Assembly (NCBI RefSeq): GCF_014118685.1
Contig: NZ_JACFAK010000006.1
Coordinates: 105,384 to 169,383 of the forward strand
DNA from: Flaviflexus huanghaiensis
Lineage (GTDB): Bacteria; Actinomycetota; Actinomycetes; Actinomycetales; Actinomycetaceae
Length of the DNA: 64,000 nt
Direction of reading: 5' to 3'
A program made the position numbers and the translations under genes. A model generated the notes under the pieces. That model made no database searches and was not told where the DNA came from. It saw nothing but the letters and a program-made list of their open reading frames with translations. This document shows positions 52,164 through 61,262 of the stretch, one piece after another; positions within the stretch are counted from its first letter, which is position 1; each line of letters starts with the position of its first letter.

Positions 52164-54299
52164 TCAGAGTAGCCGGTTATCCGCCCCAAGTGCGCTCCTA
52201 AACGTCTCCAGGAGGGACGTCACACGGCCGTGTTCAGGGATGTCGCCGACGAGCAGAACTTCTTCTGTCCCGTCCGCGAGCGGGATCCGCCAGTTCGGGT
52301 ACTCCTGATCGGTTCCTGGCTGGTTTTGGACGCGGCGCTCTCCGACCGCGTCGACGAGCGAGACGGAGAGGAATGTCGAGGGCGTGCGAGCGATGTAGGC
52401 GTGCAACGCTTCGACGATCTCCCGCTCCGTCGGCTCCTCGCCAAGAAGTCCGTATTCTCGGAGCCTGTCAACGGTGTCGGCAAGCTCGCGCTCAGCATCT
52501 GCACGAACCTCTCCCACGGGCTGGGTGAGGAGGCCGAGCCTGTCGCGCAGGTCGACGTGTTCGCCAGCGATATACCCTGCCGCAGGTGGCAGATCATGGG
52601 TTTCGACCGACGCCAGAACTTCGGGGCGGTAATGCTCGGGCCTGAGAGGCTTGCCGTCGCTGTCCTTCTCGAACCAGAAGACGGAAGTGCCGTAGATCCC
52701 GCGTGCTTTCAGGTAGTCGCGCACCCACGGTTCCACTGTTCCGAGATCTTCACCGACAAGGATCGCTCCGGCTCTGTGGGCCTCGAGGAGGAGAATCCCA
52801 ATCATCGCCTCGTGGTCGTAGTTAACGTACGTACCTTCGGACGCTGTGGATCCGTCGGGAATCCACCACAGCCGGAAGAAACCCGCGATGTGGTCGACGC
52901 GGAGCATGCCGGCGTGGCGAAGGACTGTGCGGATTGTGTCTCGTAGCGGCTTGTAGCCGCTCTTCGCGAGAGTGTCGGGCCGCCACGGCGGCTGCGACCA
53001 GTCCTGGCCGTGCTGGTTGTACATGTCTGCCGGTGCGCCCACGGTGACGCCCCGAGCAAACGCCTCCGGATCCGACCACACGTCGGCCCCCAGCGGGTGA
53101 ACTCCGACGGCGAGATCGGTACAGACACCGATATTCATCCCCACCGCCACGGCCGTCTTCTGAGCGCGTTGCAGTTGCTCGTCAGCAACCCATTGCAGCC
53201 ATGCCCAGAACTTGATCCGCTCCTTCAGCTCCCGCCGCTCGCGGGCGACATAGATGGAGTCCGCACTGCTCAAGTTCTCTGGGAAACCGTCGGGATATTT
53301 CTCCCACAGTGCGCACCACAGGGCGAAGTTCTTCAACCCCTCGCCCTCCTCCGAAATGTATCTATCGAGGGCGGCCTGCCGGGCGAAAGATCGGGGTGCC
53401 GCAAAGATGACTTCAAGAGCCTCGCGCTTAGTCCGCCACACCTCGTCACGATCAATGTGCTCGTTGCGGAGGGATGCGGCGCGCTGTTCCTCGCCTCCCC
53501 AGTCGATGAGGGACCGTTGCGGGCCGGTCAGGTAGGCGGCTTCAAGAATCGCCTCGGGCCTGATGTAGATCGGGTTGATGAACCGGCGAGACACGGGAAG
53601 ATAGGGAGAGGGCGTCATGTGGCCGACCGGCTCTCCAGCGTGTAGCGGGTTGACCTGGAAGAAGTCGGCGCCTTCGCGGCCGAAGATTGCGACGAGGTCA
53701 GCAAGGTCGGAGAAATCTCCGATCCCCCATGACCTCGAGGAACGCACCGAGTACAGCTGCGCCGCAACACCCCAGGCCCGCGTCGTTTCAAGCTTCGGTT
53801 CGTCGAGACGATCCGGGGTCATGATGAATGGGCATCCGGCCTCCAGGCCGTCTTCGAGGACAGCATGGAGCATGTGGTAGCCAAGAGGAATGTCCCCGGG
53901 CAGACGGAAAGACGCCTGCCCAGTCGGCTGACCGTCGATCTCCCTATCCGGCGCCCAGTCTTCCGTCTGTCCGAGCGGCCATTCTCCGCCCTCTTCAAGG
54001 AGCACGACGAGAGTGACGTGCTCGCCCGATGGGACGTGGACCCGGACGATGCCCTCTTTGTTCTGTCTGTGGACGACCGAGGCCGGGAGAACGGAGCGCC
54101 ACTCTTCAAGATCACGTTCGAGGATCGCCATGCTCGCCGTCTCCTCGGTGCTCGCGTCGACCCCCATTGCCTTGAGAACTCTGATGAGAACGTCATCGGA
54201 AATGTCCCGTTGAATTCCGTCATATCCCCAGAACTGCGTGGAGATCCGATACGCGGCAGCAAGCTCTGTGAGGGTCGATCGGGAGGGCGGGACGCTCAT
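52164..54299 (-). CDS. malQ: 4-alpha-glucanotransferase (amylomaltase)
   Basis: GH77 enzyme, 711 residues, that moves glucan chains between maltodextrins. An N-terminal extension of about 150 residues, typical of actinobacteria, precedes the (beta/alpha)8 core: LYSVRSSRSWGIGDFSDLAD, the nucleophile region MLRVDHIAGFFRLWWIP, the acid/base VGEDLGTV and SVETHDLPP. Cotranscribed with EIIB and EIIA, linking maltodextrin use with sugar uptake. Confidence 0.95.
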   Translation of the reverse strand: MSVPPSRSTLTELAAAYRISTQFWGYDGIQRDISDDVLIRVLKAMGVDASTEETASMAILERDLEEWRSVLPASVVHRQNKEGIVRVHVPSGEHVTLVVLLEEGGEWPLGQTEDWAPDREIDGQPTGQASFRLPGDIPLGYHMLHAVLEDGLEAGCPFIMTPDRLDEPKLETTRAWGVAAQLYSVRSSRSWGIGDFSDLADLVAIFGREGADFFQVNPLHAGEPVGHMTPSPYLPVSRRFINPIYIRPEAILEAAYLTGPQRSLIDWGGEEQRAASLRNEHIDRDEVWRTKREALEVIFAAPRSFARQAALDRYISEEGEGLKNFALWCALWEKYPDGFPENLSSADSIYVARERRELKERIKFWAWLQWVADEQLQRAQKTAVAVGMNIGVCTDLAVGVHPLGADVWSDPEAFARGVTVGAPADMYNQHGQDWSQPPWRPDTLAKSGYKPLRDTIRTVLRHAGMLRVDHIAGFFRLWWIPDGSTASEGTYVNYDHEAMIGILLLEAHRAGAILVGEDLGTVEPWVRDYLKARGIYGTSVFWFEKDSDGKPLRPEHYRPEVLASVETHDLPPAAGYIAGEHVDLRDRLGLLTQPVGEVRADAERELADTVDRLREYGLLGEEPTEREIVEALHAYIARTPSTFLSVSLVDAVGERRVQNQPGTDQEYPNWRIPLADGTEEVLLVGDIPEHGRVTSLLETFRSALGADNRLL

Positions 54300-54454
54300 A
54301 GGGACAACCTTTCACGACGGCATTGGCTTCCGCTTCATTCTCACACAAAACGCTGGTGGAGCCGCCTTTTCTAACGCCCATCGCCCGCTCTGTTGCCCGG
54401 ACGCCGCAGAACGGGAGTGAGGTCGGCTAATGTTGCCGAAGGAACAGGAGAATG

Positions 54455-55354
54455 ATGGACAAGAAGATCTATGTGCCAGAGAGCGCGACCGAGCCTCTCG
54501 CCTCACTTCTCAACACTCTCCGGCTCGAGCGGCTGGGAGATGGGCACTACCGCGGCAACGACAACCTCCCCCAGCTGTCGAACCGCGTGTATGGAGGCCA
54601 GGTGCTCGCGCAGGCTGTCGTGGCCGCGGCTGACACGATCGACAACTGCGAAGAAAACCCGATCCATTCGAAGACTGCCGCGTTCCTTGCGCCGGGTGAC
54701 ATCGCCAAGCCGATCGACTTCGAGGTTGAGATCATCAACGACGGCCGGTCATTCTCGAGCCGTCTCGTCCACGCCCGTCAGGACGGGCGCATCATCTTCA
54801 CTGCGCGCGACTCATTCCAGCGCCGCCAGCCGGGCCTCGAGCATGAGGACACCGCGCCTGACGTGCCTGGACCGGAGAACTTCCCATCATCAGTCGACCT
54901 CTTCGCCTCGGTCGACCATCCCGCGGCTCGCCTCATGTCCTCGACCAACGCCCTCGACCTGAGGCACGTCGATGGTCAGCTTTATCTTCGTCCGCCAAAG
55001 AATGTCCATCCCACAACTCACGTGTGGTTCAAGACGCGCTCGCCCATGCCGACAGGAATTTGCGAGACGCTCAGCCGGGCCGTTCTCGCTTACGCCGCCG
55101 ACCAGTTCATGATCGAGCCGATTCTTAGCGCTCACGGACTATCGTGGACCAGTCAAGGCCTCTCTGCAGCGACCCTCGATCACACGACGTGGTGGCACAG
55201 GGATGTCGACCCGTCCTCGTGGATCCTCGCCGAGCTCCACAGCCCATCCGCCCAGGCTGGCCGCGGCTTGACCTTGGCGAAGTTCTTCCAGGACGGCAGG
55301 CTGGTCGCAACCATGGCTCAGGAGGCGATGGTCCGCTCTCGCTCCGTCGGGTGA
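54455..55354 (+). CDS. tesB: Acyl-CoA thioesterase II (TesB type)
   Basis: Double-hotdog thioesterase, 299 residues, that hydrolyses medium- and long-chain acyl-CoA. GGQVLAQAVVAA near residue 48, SRLVHARQDGRIIFTARDSF, and the second hotdog with ATLDHTTWWH (catalytic Asp) and LTLAKFFQDGRLVATMAQE. AGGAG lies 4 nt before the ATG at 54455; the adjacent ATG at 54452 is too close to it. Confidence 0.93.
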   Translation: MDKKIYVPESATEPLASLLNTLRLERLGDGHYRGNDNLPQLSNRVYGGQVLAQAVVAAADTIDNCEENPIHSKTAAFLAPGDIAKPIDFEVEIINDGRSFSSRLVHARQDGRIIFTARDSFQRRQPGLEHEDTAPDVPGPENFPSSVDLFASVDHPAARLMSSTNALDLRHVDGQLYLRPPKNVHPTTHVWFKTRSPMPTGICETLSRAVLAYAADQFMIEPILSAHGLSWTSQGLSAATLDHTTWWHRDVDPSSWILAELHSPSAQAGRGLTLAKFFQDGRLVATMAQEAMVRSRSVG

Positions 55355-55370
55355 CCTGATGGTAGCGAAG

Positions 55371-55397
55371 AGGTGCCAACTCTTCGAGTTGGCACCT
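55371..55397. terminator. Bidirectional terminator between tesB and ettA
   Basis: AGGTGCCAACTC-ttc-GAGTTGGCACCT, 12-bp perfect stem, between convergent genes. Confidence 0.85.
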
Positions 55398-55414
55398 CCC
55401 TTATCTGACGACGT

Positions 55415-57097
55415 TTAGTCGCGAGTGAGCTTCCGGTAGGTCACCGAGCTCGGTCGAGCGGCCTCGGCCCCGAGACGCTCAACCTTGTTCTTCTCATACG
55501 AGTCGAAGTTTCCCTCGAACCAGTACCAGTTCGCCGGATCCTCTGCCGTGCCTTCGTACGCGAGGATGTGTGTGGCGACGCGGTCAAGGAACCAGCGATC
55601 GTGGGTGACGACCACGGCACAGCCCGGGAAGTCGAGTAGCGCGTTTTCGAGCGAACCGAGCGTCTCGACATCGAGGTCGTTCGTCGGCTCATCGAGGAGC
55701 AGGAGGTTGCCGCCCTGCTTGAGTGTGAGAGCAAGGTTGAGGCGGTTCCGCTCGCCACCAGACAGGACGCCGGCAGGCTTCTGCTGGTCAGCTCCCTTGA
55801 AACCGAACGCGGACACATACGCGCGTGACGGCATCTCGACGTTGCCGACCTGGATGTAGTCAAGGCCGTCGGAGACAACCTCCCACAGCGACTTGTCGGG
55901 GTCGATTCCCTCACGGGACTGGTCGACGTAGGAGATCTTCACGGTGTCGCCGATTTTCAGATCGCCGCTGTCGAGCGGCTCGAGACCGACAATTGTCTTG
56001 AACAGGGTCGTCTTACCAACACCGTTCGGACCGATGACGCCGACGATGCCGTTACGGGGAAGCGAGAACGACAAGCCGTCGATGAGAACGCGCTCACCAA
56101 AACCCTTCTTCAGGTCCTCCGCCTCGATAACGAGGCTTCCCAGCCGTGGACCCGGCGGGATCTGGATCTCTTCGAAGTCGAGCTTCCTCGTCTTCTCAGC
56201 TTCGGCCGCCATCTCCTCATAGCGCTCAAGACGCGCCTTCGACTTCGCCTGGCGACCCTTCGCCGAGGAACGCACCCAGTCGAGCTCGTCCTTCAGGCGC
56301 TTTTGGAGCTTCGCGTCCTTCTTGCCCTGAACCGTCAGGCGCTCCTGCTTCTTCTCAAGGTATGTCGAGTAGTTGCCCTCATACGGATAGAGACGACCGC
56401 GGTCGACTTCTGCGATCCACTCAGCGACGTGATCGAGGAAGTAACGATCGTGAGTGACGGCGATGACTGCACCGGGGTACTTCGCCAGGTGCTGCTCCAA
56501 CCACAGAACCGACTCCGCATCGAGGTGGTTGGTCGGCTCGTCCAGGAGGAGCAGGTCCGGCTGCTCGAGGAGTAGCTTGCACAGCGCCACTCGGCGGCGC
56601 TCGCCGCCCGAGAGGTTGGTGACTGGTGAGTCAGCGGGCGGGCACCTCAGCGCATCCATCGCCTGCTGGAGCTGGGAGTCGAGATCCCATGCGTTGGCGG
56701 CATCGATCTCGGTCTGGAGCGTGCCCATCTCTTCCATGAGAGCATCGAAGTCGGCGTCGGGGTTTGCCATCTCCTCGCCGATCTCGTTGAAGCGGTTGAC
56801 CTTGGAGAGGATGTCGGCAACGCCCTCCTGGACGTTGCCGAGCACCGTCTTCTCCTCGTTGAGGGGCGGCTCCTGGAGAAGGATGCCAACCGAATATCCG
56901 GGGCTCAGCCGAGCCTCACCATTCGAGGGCGTGTCGAGGCCCGCCATGATCTTGAGGATCGTCGACTTGCCGGCACCATTCGGACCGACCATGCCGATCT
57001 TGGCGCCCGGCAAGAACGCCATCGTCACGTCGTCGAGGATGAGCTTGTCACCGATTTTCTTTCGGGCACGAACCATCGAGTAGATGTACTCAGCCAC
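55415..57097 (-). CDS. ettA: Energy-dependent translational throttle protein EttA (ABC-F)
   Basis: Ribosome-bound ABC-F ATPase, 560 residues, that gates the first elongation step by the ATP/ADP ratio. Two ABC domains: Walker A GPNGAGKST and GPNGVGKTT, signatures LSGGERRRVALCKLL and LSGGERNRLNLALTL, joined by the charged P-site tRNA-interacting linker (about 250-330). The GTG at 57097 has AAGGGAG 4 nt upstream and gives the usual AEYIYSMVRARK start; the frame is open upstream. Confidence 0.94.
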   Translation of the reverse strand: MAEYIYSMVRARKKIGDKLILDDVTMAFLPGAKIGMVGPNGAGKSTILKIMAGLDTPSNGEARLSPGYSVGILLQEPPLNEEKTVLGNVQEGVADILSKVNRFNEIGEEMANPDADFDALMEEMGTLQTEIDAANAWDLDSQLQQAMDALRCPPADSPVTNLSGGERRRVALCKLLLEQPDLLLLDEPTNHLDAESVLWLEQHLAKYPGAVIAVTHDRYFLDHVAEWIAEVDRGRLYPYEGNYSTYLEKKQERLTVQGKKDAKLQKRLKDELDWVRSSAKGRQAKSKARLERYEEMAAEAEKTRKLDFEEIQIPPGPRLGSLVIEAEDLKKGFGERVLIDGLSFSLPRNGIVGVIGPNGVGKTTLFKTIVGLEPLDSGDLKIGDTVKISYVDQSREGIDPDKSLWEVVSDGLDYIQVGNVEMPSRAYVSAFGFKGADQQKPAGVLSGGERNRLNLALTLKQGGNLLLLDEPTNDLDVETLGSLENALLDFPGCAVVVTHDRWFLDRVATHILAYEGTAEDPANWYWFEGNFDSYEKNKVERLGAEAARPSSVTYRKLTRD

Positions 57098-57146
57098 ATT
57101 TCTCCCTTGTAAACGAAATCTATTCCGACACAAGGTTACAGCAGGT

Positions 57147-57536
57147 TCAGAACGGGTCCGACTCCTCCTCCACCGGCAGATTCTTTGTGTAAGTGGCGGT
57201 ACCGCGACCGAGCTCGACACCGACCGAGTCTGCCCTAATTATGAGGTCCTTCCTCATCTGGGTCGGGTCGTCCTTGAGTTGATAGGTGTCCGTCTCAAGC
57301 CTTCCTCGGACCAGTAACGGAGTGCCCTTCCGCACTGACACTGCGCAGTTGCGCGCGAGCTCACCGTACGTTCGCACCGTGAACCATTCCGTCACCTGCT
57401 CTCGCACATCGCCTGCCCCACGCCAGGGCGTTGACCCGACCCTGAAGTAGGCGTAAGGCTTCTTACCCTCGTTTTCGATAAGAACGGCATCCGCCCCTGC
57501 AAAACCCATGACTGACACCGAAATCTCGTTATTCAT
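57147..57536 (-). CDS. ssb: Small single-stranded DNA-binding protein (SSB paralogue)
   Basis: 129-residue OB-fold protein: WFTVRTYGELARNCAVSVRK and GTPLLVRGRLETDTYQ are SSB core elements. The tail is short and acidic, ending EEESDPF, a shortened version of the usual DDDIPF tip. It is not next to rpsF/rpsR, so this is probably the second SSB of actinobacteria rather than the main one. GGAGG lies 4 nt from the ATG. Confidence 0.88.
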   Translation of the reverse strand: MNNEISVSVMGFAGADAVLIENEGKKPYAYFRVGSTPWRGAGDVREQVTEWFTVRTYGELARNCAVSVRKGTPLLVRGRLETDTYQLKDDPTQMRKDLIIRADSVGVELGRGTATYTKNLPVEEESDPF

Positions 57537-57588
57537 GTGTCCTCCTTCCCCACAAGGACAACCCATCGCCCGGGCGTGTGGGACATGC

Positions 57589-57614
57589 GGAAGCCCCTCT
57601 CTTGAGGGGCTTCC
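57589..57614 (-). terminator. Hairpin terminator after the GTPase pair
   Basis: GGAAGCCCCTC-tctt-GAGGGGCTTCC, 11-bp perfect stem, 20 nt beyond the stop of the second GTPase gene. Confidence 0.75.
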
Positions 57615-57634
57615 AGCATCACGTGTCCGGGGAC

Positions 57635-59095
57635 TCAGGCCCCGGCCTTCGCCAAGGCCTGCCTCGTGCGCCTGTGCTGGGTGAGGACAATCTGGGCAGG
57701 CTCACCCAGATCGGTGCGAAGCGCCTGAAGGATCTCCCGCTCGACAGCCTGCTCGTAGCGGTCGGCAGCTCGAGCGGCTGCAGACTTCCGCACGGAGCGG
57801 GCCATGAAGATCGCCCAGACGCCAGCGAGGATGACAACTCCCGCAACGATCCAGCTTGCCGCCGAGTCAGAGAAAAGTATGGGACTGCCGAATGCGGCGG
57901 CGACGCGTGTCCCTATCCCGGCGAGAATGAGTAGGGCGCCGAGCCAGACGAGAATAAGGGAGTTTGTCGACGACGGTTTTGTGACCGGGACGGCCGCGAC
58001 CGCGTCGGCGATGTCTCTGCGAAGCTTCTCGGGGCCGACGACGGAGTCGTGGACGCCTTTTGCCCACGCAGGTGGCAGATCGCTTGCGACAGAGTCCAGC
58101 CAGGTTCCCCGAATTGCCGTCACTGTCGATGTCGCGGGCTGCTCGGGCTTGGCCAGCGCGAACTCGCGCCACGACTCCCCCGATGCTCTCATCGAAGAGC
58201 CAACCGCGCCGATCCCCGCCGCGCGAGCAAGCTGCTGAGCAACCGGTTGCAGTGACTCGTCGGAAATCTCGGCCTCGGAATCAGCGACCGAATCCTGGAG
58301 GCGCCCGGCGATCGCCGCGATCTCGGCACGTGCGGTCACAGCATTAATCGAGTCACGGCTGACGGCAGATGCGATGTGGATTTTGATCTCGTCGATTCCC
58401 TGGTGGTCGAGCGCCGAGGCGGTGATGACCGGAATTCCGTCGAGACCATCATCCGCAAGGACCTTCTTGACGTCTTCGACAATCCGATCGCGCTGATCAA
58501 ATGGGACCGTGTCGATCTGGTTCAAGACGACGATCATCGAGTCTTTCCTTCGGGCAAGCCCTTGGAGGTAATCAGCATGGAGGCGCTGGTCCGCGTATTT
58601 CTGGGGGTCCAGCACCCACATGAGGAGGTCGACAACCGGCATGAGCTGGGAGACCTGGACCGAATGCGAGACTCGGATCGAGTCGTGATCGGGCAGGTCA
58701 AGGAGGACGAGGCCCTCGAACTCCGGTTCCTCATCAGTCAGAATGGAGCCCTTGCGGAATCGGCGATCGTCATCGACTCCAAGAAAATCGAGCATAGGCT
58801 CAGCCCCATCGCCCCACGCGCAGGCCGCGGCCCGCTCTGTCGTGGGCCGAAGCTCCCCCGAATCCGTAAAATCGAGCCCGGAAATCGCGTTGGCCATCGT
58901 CGACTTGCCCGAACCAGTGCCACCGACGAGAGCGACAACCGTGAGGTCCATGCCCAGCTCCATCCGGTGCTTCACCGCCCGGAGGTCATCGGTCGCCCTC
59001 GCGAGTCGGAACGGCTCAAGGTAACCGGCGCTCTGTTCAATCGCGCTCTCCAGCGCCTCCCGGCGCGCCTCGACTTCTGCACTGACGTCGTTCAT
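57635..59095 (-). CDS. Dynamin-like membrane GTPase (second of pair)
   Basis: 486 residues. GTPase domain: G1 GGTGSGKST near 58, G3 DLPDHDS near 130, G4 NQID. The helical middle part is followed by two membrane segments (ILVWLGALLILAGIG and SWIVAGVVILAGVWAIFMA, about 390-450) and a C-terminal helix. The ATG at 59095 shares a base with the preceding stop (TGATG) and has GGGAG 5 nt upstream. Paired GTPases with C-terminal membrane helices recall Streptomyces DynA/DynB, which act at division septa; a membrane-remodelling role is inferred. Confidence 0.82.
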   Translation of the reverse strand: MNDVSAEVEARREALESAIEQSAGYLEPFRLARATDDLRAVKHRMELGMDLTVVALVGGTGSGKSTMANAISGLDFTDSGELRPTTERAAACAWGDGAEPMLDFLGVDDDRRFRKGSILTDEEPEFEGLVLLDLPDHDSIRVSHSVQVSQLMPVVDLLMWVLDPQKYADQRLHADYLQGLARRKDSMIVVLNQIDTVPFDQRDRIVEDVKKVLADDGLDGIPVITASALDHQGIDEIKIHIASAVSRDSINAVTARAEIAAIAGRLQDSVADSEAEISDESLQPVAQQLARAAGIGAVGSSMRASGESWREFALAKPEQPATSTVTAIRGTWLDSVASDLPPAWAKGVHDSVVGPEKLRRDIADAVAAVPVTKPSSTNSLILVWLGALLILAGIGTRVAAAFGSPILFSDSAASWIVAGVVILAGVWAIFMARSVRKSAAARAADRYEQAVEREILQALRTDLGEPAQIVLTQHRRTRQALAKAGA

Positions 59096-60648
59096 CACTT
59101 CTCCCATACCGCATCGACAAGTTCTCTCGCCCGGATTCGGAGGACCGAGCTATCGGGCAACTTCAGATCGTCGATGATGACAACATACGCGGCAACGACC
59201 GAGTCGATCGCCTCTTGAGAGCGCTGACGCAACGCTCGTTGCACACGGGCGACACCGCCTTCCGCACCACCCTTCGTCAGAGCTGACTGAACGCCCGGGA
59301 TGCCGCCTGCTGCCGCACGCAACAGGTCAGCGAGTCCCTGCTGAGAGACCTTCTTCGCGATAGGACCCTTGACGCGGCCCGCGGCGGAGTAGGAATCCCG
59401 ATGCCAGTCGTCGATCGCTTTCTCGACAGCGGCTGCGATGTCGATGCCGACGCGGATAGCGCTCGTGTCGACATACGACATGGACCAGCCAAAATCTGCC
59501 CGGTCACGAGTGTCGATCAGCGCCTGGGTCAGGGCAATTCGTAAAGCGTCATCGATCGCATCGGCAATCTCCGCCGCCGCCCGATCCCTCCTCGCGAGCG
59601 TTCGGTTGGGGAAGAGAAGGTCCCGGCCGCCTGCGAGCGAGGACAGCGGGCCGCCAGTGGACGCGAGCGACAGCCACTGCGTTGTAGGGGCACCCGCTGC
59701 GAGTCGTCCAACATCGATCGCCGTCATCATCCCTGCAGCCGGCTCGACTCCTGCTTGCGAGGCGGACTCACGGAGGCTCTGCGCTGCATCGCTTTGGGCC
59801 GATGCTGCGTCGGCAAGATCGAGAAGCTCCCTGCGGATCGCTGGCATGAGGGCTCGCGAGGTCCGTGCAACGAGCGACTGTGACGCTCGCGTCGAGCGCA
59901 TAAGTTCAAGCCACGATCGGAGCTCGGCAATGGCCGACGGGTCGAGGAGACCCTCGATCGGACCGGCGTCATCCATGATGAACAGCGGCGACTGGCCCAT
60001 GCCGGATTCGGCCATGCGCTTCAACAGATCGGTCCGGACGGGCGACTTTGCGCGTTCGGGGACCCGGTTGAGGACAACGGCCGTCGTCATCCCACGGTCG
60101 AATGCCTCGGTGAGGGCTGACCATGCGATGTGATCGCCGTAGCGTGCAGCGGTCGTGACGAAAATCCACAGATCTGCGGCATTGAGGAGCTTTTGGGACA
60201 AAACCCGGTTCTCATCCTCGATCGAATCCAAATCCGGCGCATCAATGAGGGCGATGCCCGGAATCGCGTTCTCGGTCACAATGACGTCACACATATCGAG
60301 CAGCATGGAGTCCGTCATTGCCATGTCATCGTCTGGATGAAACGCGAGAACAGGGGTCTTCGTCGTGGGCCGGATGACAGACGCTTCCGATACGTCTTCG
60401 CGAAGGAGCGAGTTGAGGATCGTCGATTTCCCTGCCCCTGATGAACCACCGAAAACGACGATCGCGGGTACCGCGTCCTGGAGAAGGTGCGGCAGAAGTC
60501 GTGTCGAGAGCTGGGTTTGGAGTGCACGGTGCGAGTCTGTGAGCTCGTTGATGCCGGGCACTGCTAGAGGAAAGGAGACGTTCTCGAGCGCCTCGAGGGT
60601 GTCGACAACGAGGCGGGCAAGTCTGGACGCGGCATAGGAGGAACTCAC
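59095..60648 (-). CDS. Dynamin-like GTPase (first of pair)
   Basis: 517 residues. G1 GGSSGAGKST near 70, G3 DAPDLDS near 135, G4 NRVPERAKS (a weak NKxD), then a long helical region without a clear membrane segment. It starts at a GTG 6 nt after AAGAAT, probably leaderless; the frame is open upstream but only for 14 codons towards a tRNA gene. Coupled with the membrane-anchored partner, it probably forms a heteromer. Its G4 change could reduce guanine specificity. Confidence 0.8.
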   Translation of the reverse strand: MSSSYAASRLARLVVDTLEALENVSFPLAVPGINELTDSHRALQTQLSTRLLPHLLQDAVPAIVVFGGSSGAGKSTILNSLLREDVSEASVIRPTTKTPVLAFHPDDDMAMTDSMLLDMCDVIVTENAIPGIALIDAPDLDSIEDENRVLSQKLLNAADLWIFVTTAARYGDHIAWSALTEAFDRGMTTAVVLNRVPERAKSPVRTDLLKRMAESGMGQSPLFIMDDAGPIEGLLDPSAIAELRSWLELMRSTRASQSLVARTSRALMPAIRRELLDLADAASAQSDAAQSLRESASQAGVEPAAGMMTAIDVGRLAAGAPTTQWLSLASTGGPLSSLAGGRDLLFPNRTLARRDRAAAEIADAIDDALRIALTQALIDTRDRADFGWSMSYVDTSAIRVGIDIAAAVEKAIDDWHRDSYSAAGRVKGPIAKKVSQQGLADLLRAAAGGIPGVQSALTKGGAEGGVARVQRALRQRSQEAIDSVVAAYVVIIDDLKLPDSSVLRIRARELVDAVWEK

Positions 60649-60734
60649 ACCCCTATTCTTATCGCAAAGTCGCTCAGGTTGGTGGACCACTGTATCCTCG
60701 TCGGTGCGCTAAGATTTAACGGGCGCAAGCCCAT

Positions 60735-60810
<76 letters not shown>

Positions 60811-61262
60811 CGTGAGAACCGCCTCGTCCCTTCCAAAGGCGACGGCCGCAGTCCATTTACCCGTCTCAGCACCTCCACACGGCGCGGAGCTCGCACGATC
60901 GATGCGACTCAAAGGCACTAAAAAGTAAGACACGCCTACTCACCTGCATCGACCGAGCGTCGGCCAGCCCCCCGGGACGGATCTGACTCTCGATCGATTT
61001 CGAACGCGTATATCCGTCGAGCTCAACAGGGACCCGGTCGCGGGCGTTACGAGGAAGGAACAGAGGAGTCCGCATCGACGACAAGCTCACGCTTATGCGC
61101 CATGATCGACGTTCTATCGCCCCGGCTTGCCAACCTGTTCGCTAGCGAACAGGTGGCGACCTTTCAATGACCGGTGTCGGCTACTCCTCTGGCCGCCGTT
61201 CGTGTCGCTACTGTGATTGCTGGCGAGTCGGTACCGCGACAACGCTGCTACTCGTAGCTCCA
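60811..61262. other. Intergenic region with a perfect 22-bp palindrome
   Basis: About 450 bases without a supported gene. At 61133-61154 lies a perfect palindrome, half-site ACCTGTTCGCT, 108 nt beyond the stop of the large secreted protein gene. It could be its terminator (no U-tract) or a protein-binding site. Confidence 0.6.

Noticed and set aside
61133..61154. LexA (SOS) box
   Set aside because: The actinobacterial box has GAAC-N4-GTTC; here the half-sites are in the opposite order (GTTC...GAAC).
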